From assembly GCF_013307205.1 (NCBI RefSeq), contig NZ_CP028940.1:725692-789691 (forward strand): DNA of 64,000 nucleotides, in the 5' to 3' direction. The notes beneath the pieces were generated by a model. The model made no database searches. It was not told the DNA's origin and worked only from the letters and a program-made list of their open reading frames with translations. This document shows, piece by piece, positions 26,925 to 34,779 of the stretch. Origin of the DNA: Polynucleobacter arcticus. GTDB taxonomy: Bacteria; Pseudomonadota; Gammaproteobacteria; Burkholderiales; Burkholderiaceae. The position numbers were made by a program, and so were the translations under genes. Numbering within the stretch: the stretch's first letter is position 1; every line of letters begins with the position of its first letter.

Positions 26925-27839
26925 ATGAAAATGACCATCAAACGAATCACCTTATTTGCCGTCTTATTAGCCACAGCCCTCCATTTCTCATTTGCCAACG
27001 CAGGTGAAGGCGCCTTTGGCTGGATTTACACCCTGGATCTCCAACCCAAAGGGAAGCTCGAGTTTGAGCAGCGCCTACAACTTAATCAGCTGCAATCTGC
27101 TGGAACTTACGATGCTTGGACCGCTCGAACAGAGCTTGAGTATGGCCTCACCAATAATTTACAAATCGCCGGCTATATCAACTCCTACTACACCAGCGCA
27201 AGTCAGAACTACACCAATCCGGAAGCTTGTGGCGATAGCGCTAGCTGTACTGGTGGCTATGGAGTGCCATCTAGTCATGATCCTGCAACCCCTTATCGAA
27301 AGAGCGGGATTGAAGGTGGGTCACTAGAGGCAATTTATCGAATTACAAACCCAGTCACCTCACCAGTCGGAGTAGGACTCTATTTCGAGCCAACTATTGG
27401 AAAAAATAAGAACGAGATTGCAGCACGCCTATTACTGCAGTCCAACTTTATTGACGACAAGTTGATCTTGGCTGGGAACGTAGTCGTTGCGAATGAACGT
27501 CTGAAATTTATTGAGAATGGCAATGTGCCAGAGTCTATGCTCGATTTTCTTGTCGGCGCTAGCTATCGATTCGCACCCAAATGGTCTGCTGGTGTAGAGG
27601 CGCGCTTCCATAACGATTATTCCGAGTTGAATTTACGCAATCAAGTACAGCGCGCCACTTTTGTAGGGCCGAACATGCACTACGCCGCAAAAGACTGGTG
27701 GGTCACCGGTGCATGGCGCTATCAATTGAAGGGCGGCAACTGCATGGGTGGAGGCGAAGCGGAGTGTTCCAATGCGCGCGTTTGGGATAGTCACTCCGTG
27801 AATGAATTCATCGTCAAAGTTGGCTTTCCACTGAACTAA
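26925..27839 (+). CDS. DUF6662-like outer-membrane beta-barrel protein
   Basis: 304 residues with a signal peptide (about 1-26, ending NANAG-like FANAG). The mature part has amphipathic strands typical of outer-membrane barrels (GKLEFEQRLQLNQ, LTNNLQIAGYINSYYT, VGLYFEPTIG) and resembles the uncharacterised DUF6662 family. It has two possible disulfide regions (C103/C109 and C275/C282 approximately). Not TonB-dependent: no plug domain. First gene under the Fur-box promoter and upstream of flavin genes, so it may provide the outer-membrane conduit or substrate entry for the redox system; this is inference. Confidence 0.75.
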   Translation: MKMTIKRITLFAVLLATALHFSFANAGEGAFGWIYTLDLQPKGKLEFEQRLQLNQLQSAGTYDAWTARTELEYGLTNNLQIAGYINSYYTSASQNYTNPEACGDSASCTGGYGVPSSHDPATPYRKSGIEGGSLEAIYRITNPVTSPVGVGLYFEPTIGKNKNEIAARLLLQSNFIDDKLILAGNVVVANERLKFIENGNVPESMLDFLVGASYRFAPKWSAGVEARFHNDYSELNLRNQVQRATFVGPNMHYAAKDWWVTGAWRYQLKGGNCMGGGEAECSNARVWDSHSVNEFIVKVGFPLN

Positions 27840-27869
27840 AACCTCTACACCATTAACTCAGGAGCAATT

Positions 27870-28049
27870 ATGGGAACACAAAATTTATTAACAGCAGCAT
27901 TGATACATTTGATTGAATTTCAGTCATCGCATTGCAGCACTGCGAGGAAAAGGGCTTTGATGGTATTTGAAGCCTTATCCAATCTTCAAGATGGCAACTC
28001 TGAGATTGAAGCCCTCTGCCTTCAGGCAAACGAACTACGTTCTACTTAA
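27870..28049 (+). CDS. Small cytoplasmic protein of 59 residues in the Fur operon
   Basis: Short ORF starting MGTQNLLTAALIHLIEFQSS and ending at TAA 28049. An AGGAG ribosome site 6 bases before the ATG is one of the best in the window. Composition is helical and amphipathic, with two cysteines (C22, C50) and no signal peptide. I do not recognise it. It sits 30 bp after the DUF6662-like gene and 28 bp before the FMN-binding gene on the same strand, so it is part of the operon. A regulator, metal-handling protein or assembly factor are all possible. Confidence 0.7.
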   Translation: MGTQNLLTAALIHLIEFQSSHCSTARKRALMVFEALSNLQDGNSEIEALCLQANELRST

Positions 28050-28077
28050 ATATTAATTACCTAAAAAATTAGATCTT

Positions 28078-28632
28078 ATGTACTGGAATCCAAACCCCTT
28101 CATCATCATCGGCTTGGCAACTGCATTAGCCCCTATGGTTGCACAGGCAAAGATATACGTCTCTGTAGAGCAAGCCCAGAAAGTACTCTATCCCAATAAA
28201 TCACTTACGAAAAATCCCATCATCATTACCGATGACCTACAAGACCGGATGCGCTCCGCTTCCAGTATTCGACACCCTTTTCAAGGGGATCGCATCTGGA
28301 AAACATCGGATGGCGGCTGGTTCATTGTGGATGAAGTAGTAGGTAAACATGAAATGATTACCTATGCTGTAGCACTGAGCCCAACAGGCGCTGTTACTGG
28401 TGTTGAAATACTAGACTATGTGGAATCCTATGGCTACGAAGTTGCCGAAGTCCAATGGCGCAATCAGTTCATCGGCAAAACAGCAGCAGACCCAATCAAG
28501 CTCAATAAAGATATTCAGAATATTGGAGGCGCTACCCTCTCTTGTAAGCATCTTACTGATGGGGTAAAAAGAGTTGCTGTTTTGTATGAGATAGCCCTGA
28601 AAAATCAATATCAGGCTAGTAAATCCAAATGA
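28078..28632 (+). CDS. Periplasmic FMN-binding domain protein (covalently flavinylated)
   Basis: 184 residues: signal peptide (about 1-25), then one FMN-binding domain of the RnfG/NqrC/NosR type. The flavin-attachment motif GGATLS is at residues 150-155, with Thr153 as the predicted site where ApbE attaches FMN by a phosphoester bond; the usual Ser before GAT is Gly here. The next gene is apbE, overlapping by 4 bp (ATGA), which strongly supports modification of this protein. Role inferred: one-electron carrier between a membrane cytochrome and an extracytoplasmic acceptor, possibly ferric iron, since the operon is under Fur boxes. Confidence 0.87.
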   Translation: MYWNPNPFIIIGLATALAPMVAQAKIYVSVEQAQKVLYPNKSLTKNPIIITDDLQDRMRSASSIRHPFQGDRIWKTSDGGWFIVDEVVGKHEMITYAVALSPTGAVTGVEILDYVESYGYEVAEVQWRNQFIGKTAADPIKLNKDIQNIGGATLSCKHLTDGVKRVAVLYEIALKNQYQASKSK

Positions 28633-29453
28633 TGCGCTGCAAGCCCCTACTGGGAACCTTTGTAGAAATATCCACCCCAGATGAAGGGCGCTTTTCAAAT
28701 GCGATTGAGAATGCATTTTTAGCTATTGAAGAAGTCCAAGCTTTAATGGACTTCCATCATCCCAATAGCGAACTCACTCAAATCAATACACGCTCTCATC
28801 TGGAAGCTGTTCGTATTCATCCATGGACAGCCAAGGTGCTCATGATTGCTCAAGAGATGAACCTGCTTTCGGGGGGACTTTTTAATTGCGGAATTGGGCA
28901 CTGCTTAGTAGATAGTGGGCTTCTGCCTCGCAATCTTGATGCAGCAGACTACTTTGGAGGTATTGAGCATCTCAAATTTTTAGAGCCCACTTTAGTGCGA
29001 TCTGATCTCCCACTATGCCTTGATCTTGGAGGAATTGCCAAGGGATTTGCTGTGGATCTGGCTGTCAATGCACTCCAGTATGCCGGCGCTCTATCAGGAT
29101 CAGTCAATGCGGGAGGCGATATTAGGGTATTCGGAAATAAGGCGCAAGATATCCAAGTGAGGAATCCAGATCATCCTCACGAGGTGATTTACTTGGGGAA
29201 TCTGCGCGAAGGTGCCATTGCCACCAGTAGTCTTTACTTTGCTAAACGGGACAGGGCATCCCCTAGTTATCTAGTAAACCCCATCAATCGTGAGCATATT
29301 GAATTTTCTGATTCTTACTCAGTGATTGCAGATCAATGTGTTTATGCAGATGCCCTAACAAAAGTAGTATGCCTTTCTGGAAACATCCATCACCCTTGCT
29401 TGGCCCACTTCTGCGCCCAAGCAATCAACATCCCAAGCACCCTTACAGTATGA
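28629..29453 (+). CDS. apbE: FAD:protein FMN transferase (ApbE family)
   Basis: Transfers FMN from FAD onto Thr of FMN-binding domains. 274 residues, shorter than E. coli ApbE (about 350) and lacking an obvious signal peptide or lipobox in this frame, so it may act in the cytoplasm before export or use a non-classical N-terminus. Family hallmarks are present: LLGTFVEIS at the N-terminus, DLGGIAKGFAVD mid-protein, NAGGDIRVFG, and the Mg-binding ADALTKV near the C-terminus. It overlaps the FMN-binding gene before it and the membrane gene after it by 4 bp each. Confidence 0.9.
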   Translation: MMRCKPLLGTFVEISTPDEGRFSNAIENAFLAIEEVQALMDFHHPNSELTQINTRSHLEAVRIHPWTAKVLMIAQEMNLLSGGLFNCGIGHCLVDSGLLPRNLDAADYFGGIEHLKFLEPTLVRSDLPLCLDLGGIAKGFAVDLAVNALQYAGALSGSVNAGGDIRVFGNKAQDIQVRNPDHPHEVIYLGNLREGAIATSSLYFAKRDRASPSYLVNPINREHIEFSDSYSVIADQCVYADALTKVVCLSGNIHHPCLAHFCAQAINIPSTLTV

Positions 29454-29875
29454 AAAATACCAGTCGTCTAGGCAAGATGCCCCCATGGCAAAGATATTTT
29501 GTCCTCATTGGTATGTTCTGTTGCTCTCTTACGGGCACAGCCTATTTATTAGGCCATGAATTTCAGATCCAACGCACCTTCCTGGGGACACATGCCGTAT
29601 TAGCATGGCATGGAGTGGCCGCTATGCTGGCCAGTATTGCCTTAGGGTCGATACTACCCTTTCACCTGAAGGCGGGCCTCAAGTCCAAGAGAAAATTGCT
29701 TAGTGGATTGAGTCAGTTGGGATTTTTGATCACACTGATCATCACTGGCGCCCTGCTGTATTACGGTCCTGCGGAGTTACGAGAGTCGGTAGTGCTCACG
29801 CACTGGTTAATCGGGCTTGTATTCTTTGCCATCTTTTTACTGCATGGAGTGTATTCTCCAAAAACCCAGCCATAA
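29450..29875 (+). CDS. Four-helix histidine-rich membrane protein, putative cytochrome b-like
   Basis: 141 residues with four predicted membrane helices (about 16-35, 44-70, 86-105, 114-134). Histidines lie inside or at the edges of helices 2 and 4 (H48, H54, H118, H132), the arrangement expected for bis-histidine heme ligation in small DUF4405/cytochrome-b561-like proteins. I cannot name the family. Last gene of the Fur operon, ATG overlapping the apbE stop by 4 bp, so it is the likely membrane electron donor to the FMN protein. Heme binding is inference. Confidence 0.7.
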   Translation: MKNTSRLGKMPPWQRYFVLIGMFCCSLTGTAYLLGHEFQIQRTFLGTHAVLAWHGVAAMLASIALGSILPFHLKAGLKSKRKLLSGLSQLGFLITLIITGALLYYGPAELRESVVLTHWLIGLVFFAIFLLHGVYSPKTQP

Positions 29876-29887
29876 ATAGAAAAAATT

Positions 29888-30223
29888 TCATTTCTTGCAG
29901 TAGTGCTTGTACAGCAAACTTATTACAGACACGACTACCTGGCTTGATAAGGAATAGTAGATTTGCTTTCCCTCTCTACGTGTTTTGACCAACTTCTCTT
30001 TACGTAAGACAGTCAGCTGCTGTGAGAGGGTTGGCTGATGGAGATCAAGTGCAAGCTCCAGCTCGCCGACGCATTTTTCTGCCTGACCAATTTCACATAA
30101 GAGCATCATGCGATCCCGATTGGATAAGACCTTCATGAGCTTGCAGGCATCCTCTGCTGAGGATTGCATCTTCTTTAACTCCGATTTAGAAATCGGCATA
30201 TTCATCGTTTTCATTGCTGTCAT
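29888..30223 (-). CDS. ArsR-family repressor, BigR/SqrR-like persulfide sensor
   Basis: Winged-helix repressor of 111 residues. The recognition helix region is DLHQPTLSQQLTVLRKEKLV followed by the wing TRREGKQIYYSL. Cysteines 43 (LLCEIG) and 109 (near the C-terminus) match the positions of the two cysteines that form a tetrasulfide bridge in BigR/SqrR; C27 and C51 are extra. It lies 6 bp after the ETHE1-like dioxygenase gene on the same strand, as in known sulfide-responsive modules. It should repress the dioxygenase and perhaps the divergent exporter until persulfide appears. The exact start among several Met codons is uncertain. Confidence 0.82.
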   Translation of the reverse strand: MTAMKTMNMPISKSELKKMQSSAEDACKLMKVLSNRDRMMLLCEIGQAEKCVGELELALDLHQPTLSQQLTVLRKEKLVKTRREGKQIYYSLSSQVVVSVISLLYKHYCKK

Positions 30224-30229
30224 AGCGCA

Positions 30230-31105
30230 TCAGAGCGTGTTTAATGGGATCTTTAAATAAGACATCCCATTGCTCTCTGGCTCAGGAAAGTGGCCAGCAC
30301 GAATATTGACCTGAATAGCGGGCAAAATGAGTACGGGCATCTCTAGCGTTTGATCTCGTGCAGTACGCATCTGAACAAACTGCGCTTCGCTAACACCATC
30401 ATGCACATGAATATTGCTAGCCTTCTGATCCGCAACCGTTGTCATACATGCAGCAGGTCGATTATTTGGTGGGTAGTCATGACATAAATACAGTTTGGTC
30501 TGCGCCGGATAGGACAAGATCTTTTGGATAGAGTGATAAAGATTTTTAGCACTTCCACCCGGAAAGTCACATCGGGCGGCGCCAACATCGGGCATAAATA
30601 ATGTATCGCCTACAAAAATAGCATCACCGATTTCATAAGCCATACATGCGGGAGTATGGCCAGGCACAAAGAGCGCTTTTAATGAGAGTTTGCCAAATGG
30701 GAGAGACTCACCCTCTTTCAGTAAATGGTCAAATTGCGCACCATTAGCCTGAAAACGTTCATCCAGATTGAAAATGCCCTTGAATACAGCCTGCACAATC
30801 GTGATGTGATCCCCAATCACCAACTTGCCGCCCAAGTGACTTTGTAGATAAGGGGCTGCCGTTAAATGATCTGCGTGGGCATGCGTCTCTAAAATCCAGA
30901 CTGTCTCTAGTTGGTGCGCCTGAATAAAGGCAATAACTTCATTTGCTGATGTCGTATTTGTTCTGCCAGATTTAGGGTCGTAATTTAGTACTGAATCAAT
31001 GATGACGCAAGGGCTGCCATCCGCCTCATAAACAACATAGGTGTAGGTCCCAGTTTCTGGATCATAGAAGTCCTTAATCAGCGCTTCTGGTTTTAAATTT
31101 AACAT
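30230..31105 (-). CDS. ETHE1-like persulfide dioxygenase (Blh type, MBL fold)
   Basis: Iron-dependent dioxygenase oxidising glutathione persulfide to sulfite. 291 residues. The metal motif HAHADH is at residues 75-80 and further ligands are seen in PGHTPACMAY, FVGDTLF and LCHDYPP; this pattern plus the GAARCDFPGGSA segment is typical of the ETHE1/Blh branch rather than glyoxalase II. An AGGTGA ribosome site precedes the ATG. It is paired with the BigR-like repressor downstream and the TauE/SafE exporter divergently upstream, which would remove the sulfite. Confidence 0.88.
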   Translation of the reverse strand: MLNLKPEALIKDFYDPETGTYTYVVYEADGSPCVIIDSVLNYDPKSGRTNTTSANEVIAFIQAHQLETVWILETHAHADHLTAAPYLQSHLGGKLVIGDHITIVQAVFKGIFNLDERFQANGAQFDHLLKEGESLPFGKLSLKALFVPGHTPACMAYEIGDAIFVGDTLFMPDVGAARCDFPGGSAKNLYHSIQKILSYPAQTKLYLCHDYPPNNRPAACMTTVADQKASNIHVHDGVSEAQFVQMRTARDQTLEMPVLILPAIQVNIRAGHFPEPESNGMSYLKIPLNTL

Positions 31106-31168
31106 AGACTTTCACCTAAATAAATAATATATATATTTATATACTATATTAATCTAAAATAAACTGCA
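31106..31168. promoter_or_regulatory. AT-rich divergent promoter/operator region
   Basis: The 63-bp spacer between the dioxygenase and exporter genes is almost pure A/T in its centre (31122-31157), with overlapping inverted AT repeats such as AATATATATATT (31127-31138). BigR-type repressors are known to bind AT-rich inverted repeats, so it is a plausible shared operator. Confidence 0.5.
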
Positions 31169-31996
31169 ATGGACTACTCAACCCTTATTAGCCCCGCATT
31201 AGGAATTCTGGTGGGTTTACTCATGGGCCTCACAGGAGCCGGTGGTGGGATTTTGTCAGTACCACTGCTGGTTTTCTTCCTAGGCTTTCCTATCGCAGAG
31301 GCGGCCCCGATCGCTCTTTGTGCCGTTGCCCTAGCTTCTAGCATTGGTGCAGTCCTAGGCCTGAAAGACGGGATCTTGCGCTACAAGGCGGCTGGTTTCA
31401 TGGCGATCTTTGGTTTAGCGCTGTCCCCAATAGGACTTTGGCTTGCACCCAAGATACCCAATGCCCCCTTACAGATTGCATTTAGCTTCATATTGCTATT
31501 CGTAGCCATTCGCCTGCTAAGTCAGGCTCGTAATGCCATCAAAGGCATCCCTGAGGAAAGCAGGCAACCTCCACCCTGCCTCATGAACCCCAGTATCGGC
31601 AAGCTCCAATGGACCGTACCTTGCGCACGCGCCCTCATGTTTGCAGGCGGTCTCGCAGGCTTTTTATCTGGCTTACTTGGTGTTGGTGGTGGCTTCATCA
31701 TCGTGCCAGCGCTCAAGCGTTATACAGACTTACCAGTCAAATCTATTGTCGCAACCTCGCTTGGTGTACTCGCCATCATTACCGGTGGTGGTGCGATTTT
31801 CTCAGCAGTGCGCGGGGGTCTCAATGTGTCGGTTGCTGCGCCGTTTGCAATTGCTGCATTAGGCGGCTTACTAATGGGTTTACTCTTAGGAAAAAAATTG
31901 AGTGGTCCACTTACTCAACTAATTTTTTCTGTCTTCGCTCTAGTAATTTCCATTGGACTACTCATTAAAGGTGTATTACTTTTAACTACCTATTAA
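31169..31996 (+). CDS. TauE/SafE-family exporter (probable sulfite exporter)
   Basis: Inner-membrane permease of 275 residues with about eight helices in two repeats, each starting with the family signature: GLTGAGGGILSVPLLVF near the N-terminus and GLLGVGGGFIIVPAL mid-protein. Its position divergent from the persulfide dioxygenase gene implies export of the sulfite produced. It terminates inside a triple 11-bp repeat and is followed by an intrinsic terminator. Confidence 0.87.
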   Translation: MDYSTLISPALGILVGLLMGLTGAGGGILSVPLLVFFLGFPIAEAAPIALCAVALASSIGAVLGLKDGILRYKAAGFMAIFGLALSPIGLWLAPKIPNAPLQIAFSFILLFVAIRLLSQARNAIKGIPEESRQPPPCLMNPSIGKLQWTVPCARALMFAGGLAGFLSGLLGVGGGFIIVPALKRYTDLPVKSIVATSLGVLAIITGGGAIFSAVRGGLNVSVAAPFAIAALGGLLMGLLLGKKLSGPLTQLIFSVFALVISIGLLIKGVLLLTTY

Positions 31997-32012
31997 CTAC
32001 CTTTTAACTACC
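31982..32012. repeat. Three 11-bp tandem repeats with stops in all frames
   Basis: TTAACTACC occurs at 31982-31990, 31993-32001 and 32004-32012, at 11-bp period. Each unit has a TAA, and the period places these in all three plus-strand frames; the middle one is the exporter's stop. Confidence 0.85.
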
Positions 32013-32040
32013 TAAAGTACCGCAATGATGCTGTAAAAGG

Positions 32041-32065
32041 AAAAGCCCTCAAATGAGGGCTTTTT
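32041..32065. terminator. Bidirectional intrinsic terminator
   Basis: AAAAGCCCTC (32041-32050), loop AAAT, GAGGGCTTTTT (32055-32065). It lies between the convergent exporter gene and livF and has T-runs for both strands. Confidence 0.9.
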
Positions 32066-32088
32066 CATAAACATGCTGCTGCTAAAGC

Positions 32089-32817
32089 TTAGTGACCACC
32101 AGCACCACCCAAGTAAGCCGCCTTCACCGCTGGATCATGCAGCAACTTGTCTGCCGGTCCATGAGTGGCAATCTTGCCGTTCTCAAGTACATAGCCGTAG
32201 TCAGCAACCTTTAAGGCGGCTGCTGCAAACTGCTCGACCAACAACATGGTCACGCCTTGCGCTTTGAGATTAGAAATAATCTTAAATACTTCCTCAACCA
32301 AGATTGGCGCGAGGCCCATTGATGGCTCATCCAAAAGAATAATCTCCGGATTTAACATCACTGCACGGGCCATTGCCAACATCTGCTGCTCACCGCCAGA
32401 TAAAGTACCTGCTAACTGATTGCGGCGCTCTTTCAAGCGCGGGAACATTTCTAATGAACGCTCTAAATCACTCTTAATGTCACCCTTTGGTCGGCTACCC
32501 GTAAAACGTGGAAAAGCCCCCAATAAGAGGTTGTCATTAACGGACATCGTCGTAAATACACGGCGACCTTCCGGACTGTGGGCCAAACCGAGACGGGCGA
32601 TTTTATGAGAGTCGTAACCATCAATTTTTTCGCCGCCCAAAGTGACTTCACCACCAGTAGGCTTAATCATGCCTGTGATCGCACGCATGGTGGTTGTTTT
32701 ACCAGCGCCGTTTGACCCGATCAAAGTAATGACCTGCCCTTTAGGAACATCAATGTTGATGCCGTGCAGAACTTTAACTTTGCCGTAGCCTGCTTCAAGA
32801 TTCTTAATAGATAACAT
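32089..32817 (-). CDS. livF: Branched-chain amino acid ABC transporter ATP-binding protein LivF
   Basis: ATPase subunit of 242 residues, LivF type. Walker A GSNGAGKTT near residue 35, ABC signature LSGGEQQML near 138, Walker B EIILLDEPSMGLAP. Energises uptake of branched-chain amino acids or similar amides together with the LivM-LivG fusion. Last gene of the liv operon, followed by a strong terminator. Confidence 0.92.
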   Translation of the reverse strand: MLSIKNLEAGYGKVKVLHGINIDVPKGQVITLIGSNGAGKTTTMRAITGMIKPTGGEVTLGGEKIDGYDSHKIARLGLAHSPEGRRVFTTMSVNDNLLLGAFPRFTGSRPKGDIKSDLERSLEMFPRLKERRNQLAGTLSGGEQQMLAMARAVMLNPEIILLDEPSMGLAPILVEEVFKIISNLKAQGVTMLLVEQFAAAALKVADYGYVLENGKIATHGPADKLLHDPAVKAAYLGGAGGH

Positions 32818-32848
32818 GGTATTTACCGATTCAATATAGTTCTAGTGA

Positions 32849-34777
32849 TTAAGTACCCAAGTAGGCATGAATCACCTTCTCGTCTGCCTGAACTTCAGCT
32901 GGTTTACCTTCTGCAATCTTCTGACCGAAGTCCAATACAGAAACGGTATCGCACACTGACATGACCACATCCATGTGATGCTCAATCAGGATGAAGGTAA
33001 TACCGCTATCGCGGATCTTACGAATAATACGTAAGAGTTCTTTGATGTCAGGTGCAGTCAAGCCAGCAGCTGGCTCATCCAACAGGAGCAACTCTGGATC
33101 GAGCGCCAAGGCACGAGCAATTTCTAAGGAACGCTGCTTACCGTACGGCAAGTTACGCGCCTCTTCATTGGCAAAGTCCTCTAAACCAACAAACTTCAGC
33201 AAGGCCATTGCGCGCGCGTACGCTTCTTGTGATTCCTTTTTGTAACGCGGCAGATTCAATGCAATCTCCACCATGTTGGACTTAAAGGTGTGATGTAGGC
33301 CAACCAGAATGTTCTGGATCGCAGTCATTTCACCGAAGAGCTGTACGTTTTGGAATGTACGTGCAATACCTGACAAAGCGATATCAGAAGATGTCTTACC
33401 AACCACGCTCTCACCAGCGTACAACACGTTACCGGCCGTAGGTATGTAAATGCCAGTCAACACGTTCATCATCGTGCTCTTACCGGAGCCGTTAGGGCCA
33501 ATCAGACCATGAATGGTTCCACGCTTAATGCTGAGATCGACGTTGTTCAATGCCTTGAGACCACCAAACTGCATTAAGACAGAATCTACCTTCAATATCT
33601 CATCACCGGTGTTTTGATTCTTCACGGTGCTAATGAAGCTGACTGAATCATCAATCTCATCCGCTTTTTCACCACGAGTAGTGACGGTCTTGCCGGCGAT
33701 CGATTGGTAGAAGCTCTTCGCAAAACCAACGATACCGTTTTGCAAGTAGTACACCACTAACAAAATCATGAAGCCGAAAATACTTAAGCGCCAATCGGAG
33801 ATTCTGTCTAACCAGAATGAAAACACAGCTAAACCAATCACACCGGCTAAGGGCACCATCACGCGTTTTGGTGTGGTGACTTTCTTGGCCAGGGCCATAG
33901 CTGCACCTACTGCAACCACAACCGCAATCGTTGTTGCAACAATACGGAACAAATTGATATCGTCAAGAAGCTTAGGCAGGAGAACAATGATTGCCGCTCC
34001 CAATATAGAACCCAAGCGAGATTTACGACCGCCCATAATCACCGCCAACAAGAACAGAACCGCTAATTCATTGTTATAGGTATTTGGAGAGATGTATTGC
34101 TCAGAATAAGCGTACAAGCAACCTGCCAAACCAGCAAAGCCGGCGCTGATCACAAAAGCGATTACTTTGTAGCGATAGACGGAAACACCCATACAGTCAC
34201 AAGCTACCGGGCTATCGCGTAAGGCTTCAAAAGCACGGCCCATTTGTGATTTAACGAAGCGGTCCACCACAATCATGGCAAGAATCAAAACAATACAGAC
34301 TAACCAGAAAAATTCGGCCTTGGACATGGGCACACCCATCAGATCCGGCTTCGGAATTTTGATTCCCAAAGGACCTTCGGTAAGCCAAGTCATCTCATTG
34401 ATCAAGATCTGGGTAATGGTTCCAAACGCTAAGGTCACCATGGCCAAATAAGGCCCAATCACCTTCAGGGCTGGTAACGCCAGAATTCCACCAAAGATTG
34501 ATGTCACCACAATCGACGCTGGCAAAGTCACCCAAATTGGTAAACCAAAGTGGAAGAACAAGACGCCGGCAGTGTAGGAACCAATTCCGAATAGCGCTGC
34601 ATGCCCCAGAGAGACTTGACCAACATAACCCACCACAATGTCTAAACCATACAAGAGGATGGTGTAAATCAGAATAGTTTCAACTAAGTGAATGTAATAC
34701 GGATTGGTAATAAAGAAAGGCAGGCTAAACAAGCCAACAATCGCAATTAATAGAGGTAATAGAGACTTCGATTTCAT
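32849..34777 (-). CDS. Fused LivM permease and LivG ATPase
   Basis: 642 residues. The first ~370 are the LivM-type permease, with the VGQVSLGHAALFGIGSYTA signature and about ten helices, extended by two extra helices at about 315-365. A linker (about 370-395) leads into a complete LivG ATPase with Walker A GPNGSGKST near 430, a signature of the LPYGKQRSLEIARAL type and Walker B ELLLLDEPAAGL. In E. coli these are separate genes; here no stop separates them, and such fusions are known in other proteobacteria. It lies 2 bp downstream of livH. Confidence 0.92.
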   Translation of the reverse strand: MKSKSLLPLLIAIVGLFSLPFFITNPYYIHLVETILIYTILLYGLDIVVGYVGQVSLGHAALFGIGSYTAGVLFFHFGLPIWVTLPASIVVTSIFGGILALPALKVIGPYLAMVTLAFGTITQILINEMTWLTEGPLGIKIPKPDLMGVPMSKAEFFWLVCIVLILAMIVVDRFVKSQMGRAFEALRDSPVACDCMGVSVYRYKVIAFVISAGFAGLAGCLYAYSEQYISPNTYNNELAVLFLLAVIMGGRKSRLGSILGAAIIVLLPKLLDDINLFRIVATTIAVVVAVGAAMALAKKVTTPKRVMVPLAGVIGLAVFSFWLDRISDWRLSIFGFMILLVVYYLQNGIVGFAKSFYQSIAGKTVTTRGEKADEIDDSVSFISTVKNQNTGDEILKVDSVLMQFGGLKALNNVDLSIKRGTIHGLIGPNGSGKSTMMNVLTGIYIPTAGNVLYAGESVVGKTSSDIALSGIARTFQNVQLFGEMTAIQNILVGLHHTFKSNMVEIALNLPRYKKESQEAYARAMALLKFVGLEDFANEEARNLPYGKQRSLEIARALALDPELLLLDEPAAGLTAPDIKELLRIIRKIRDSGITFILIEHHMDVVMSVCDTVSVLDFGQKIAEGKPAEVQADEKVIHAYLGT

Positions 34778-34779
34778 TA

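Noticed and set aside
28150-28620. FMN-binding protein considered as an Nqr/Rnf subunit
   Set aside because: No other nqr or rnf genes are nearby and the protein is short and secreted; it belongs with the adjacent apbE.
30230-31105. ETHE1-like protein considered as glyoxalase II
   Set aside because: The neighbouring BigR-like regulator and exporter and the Blh-type sequence pattern favour persulfide dioxygenase.
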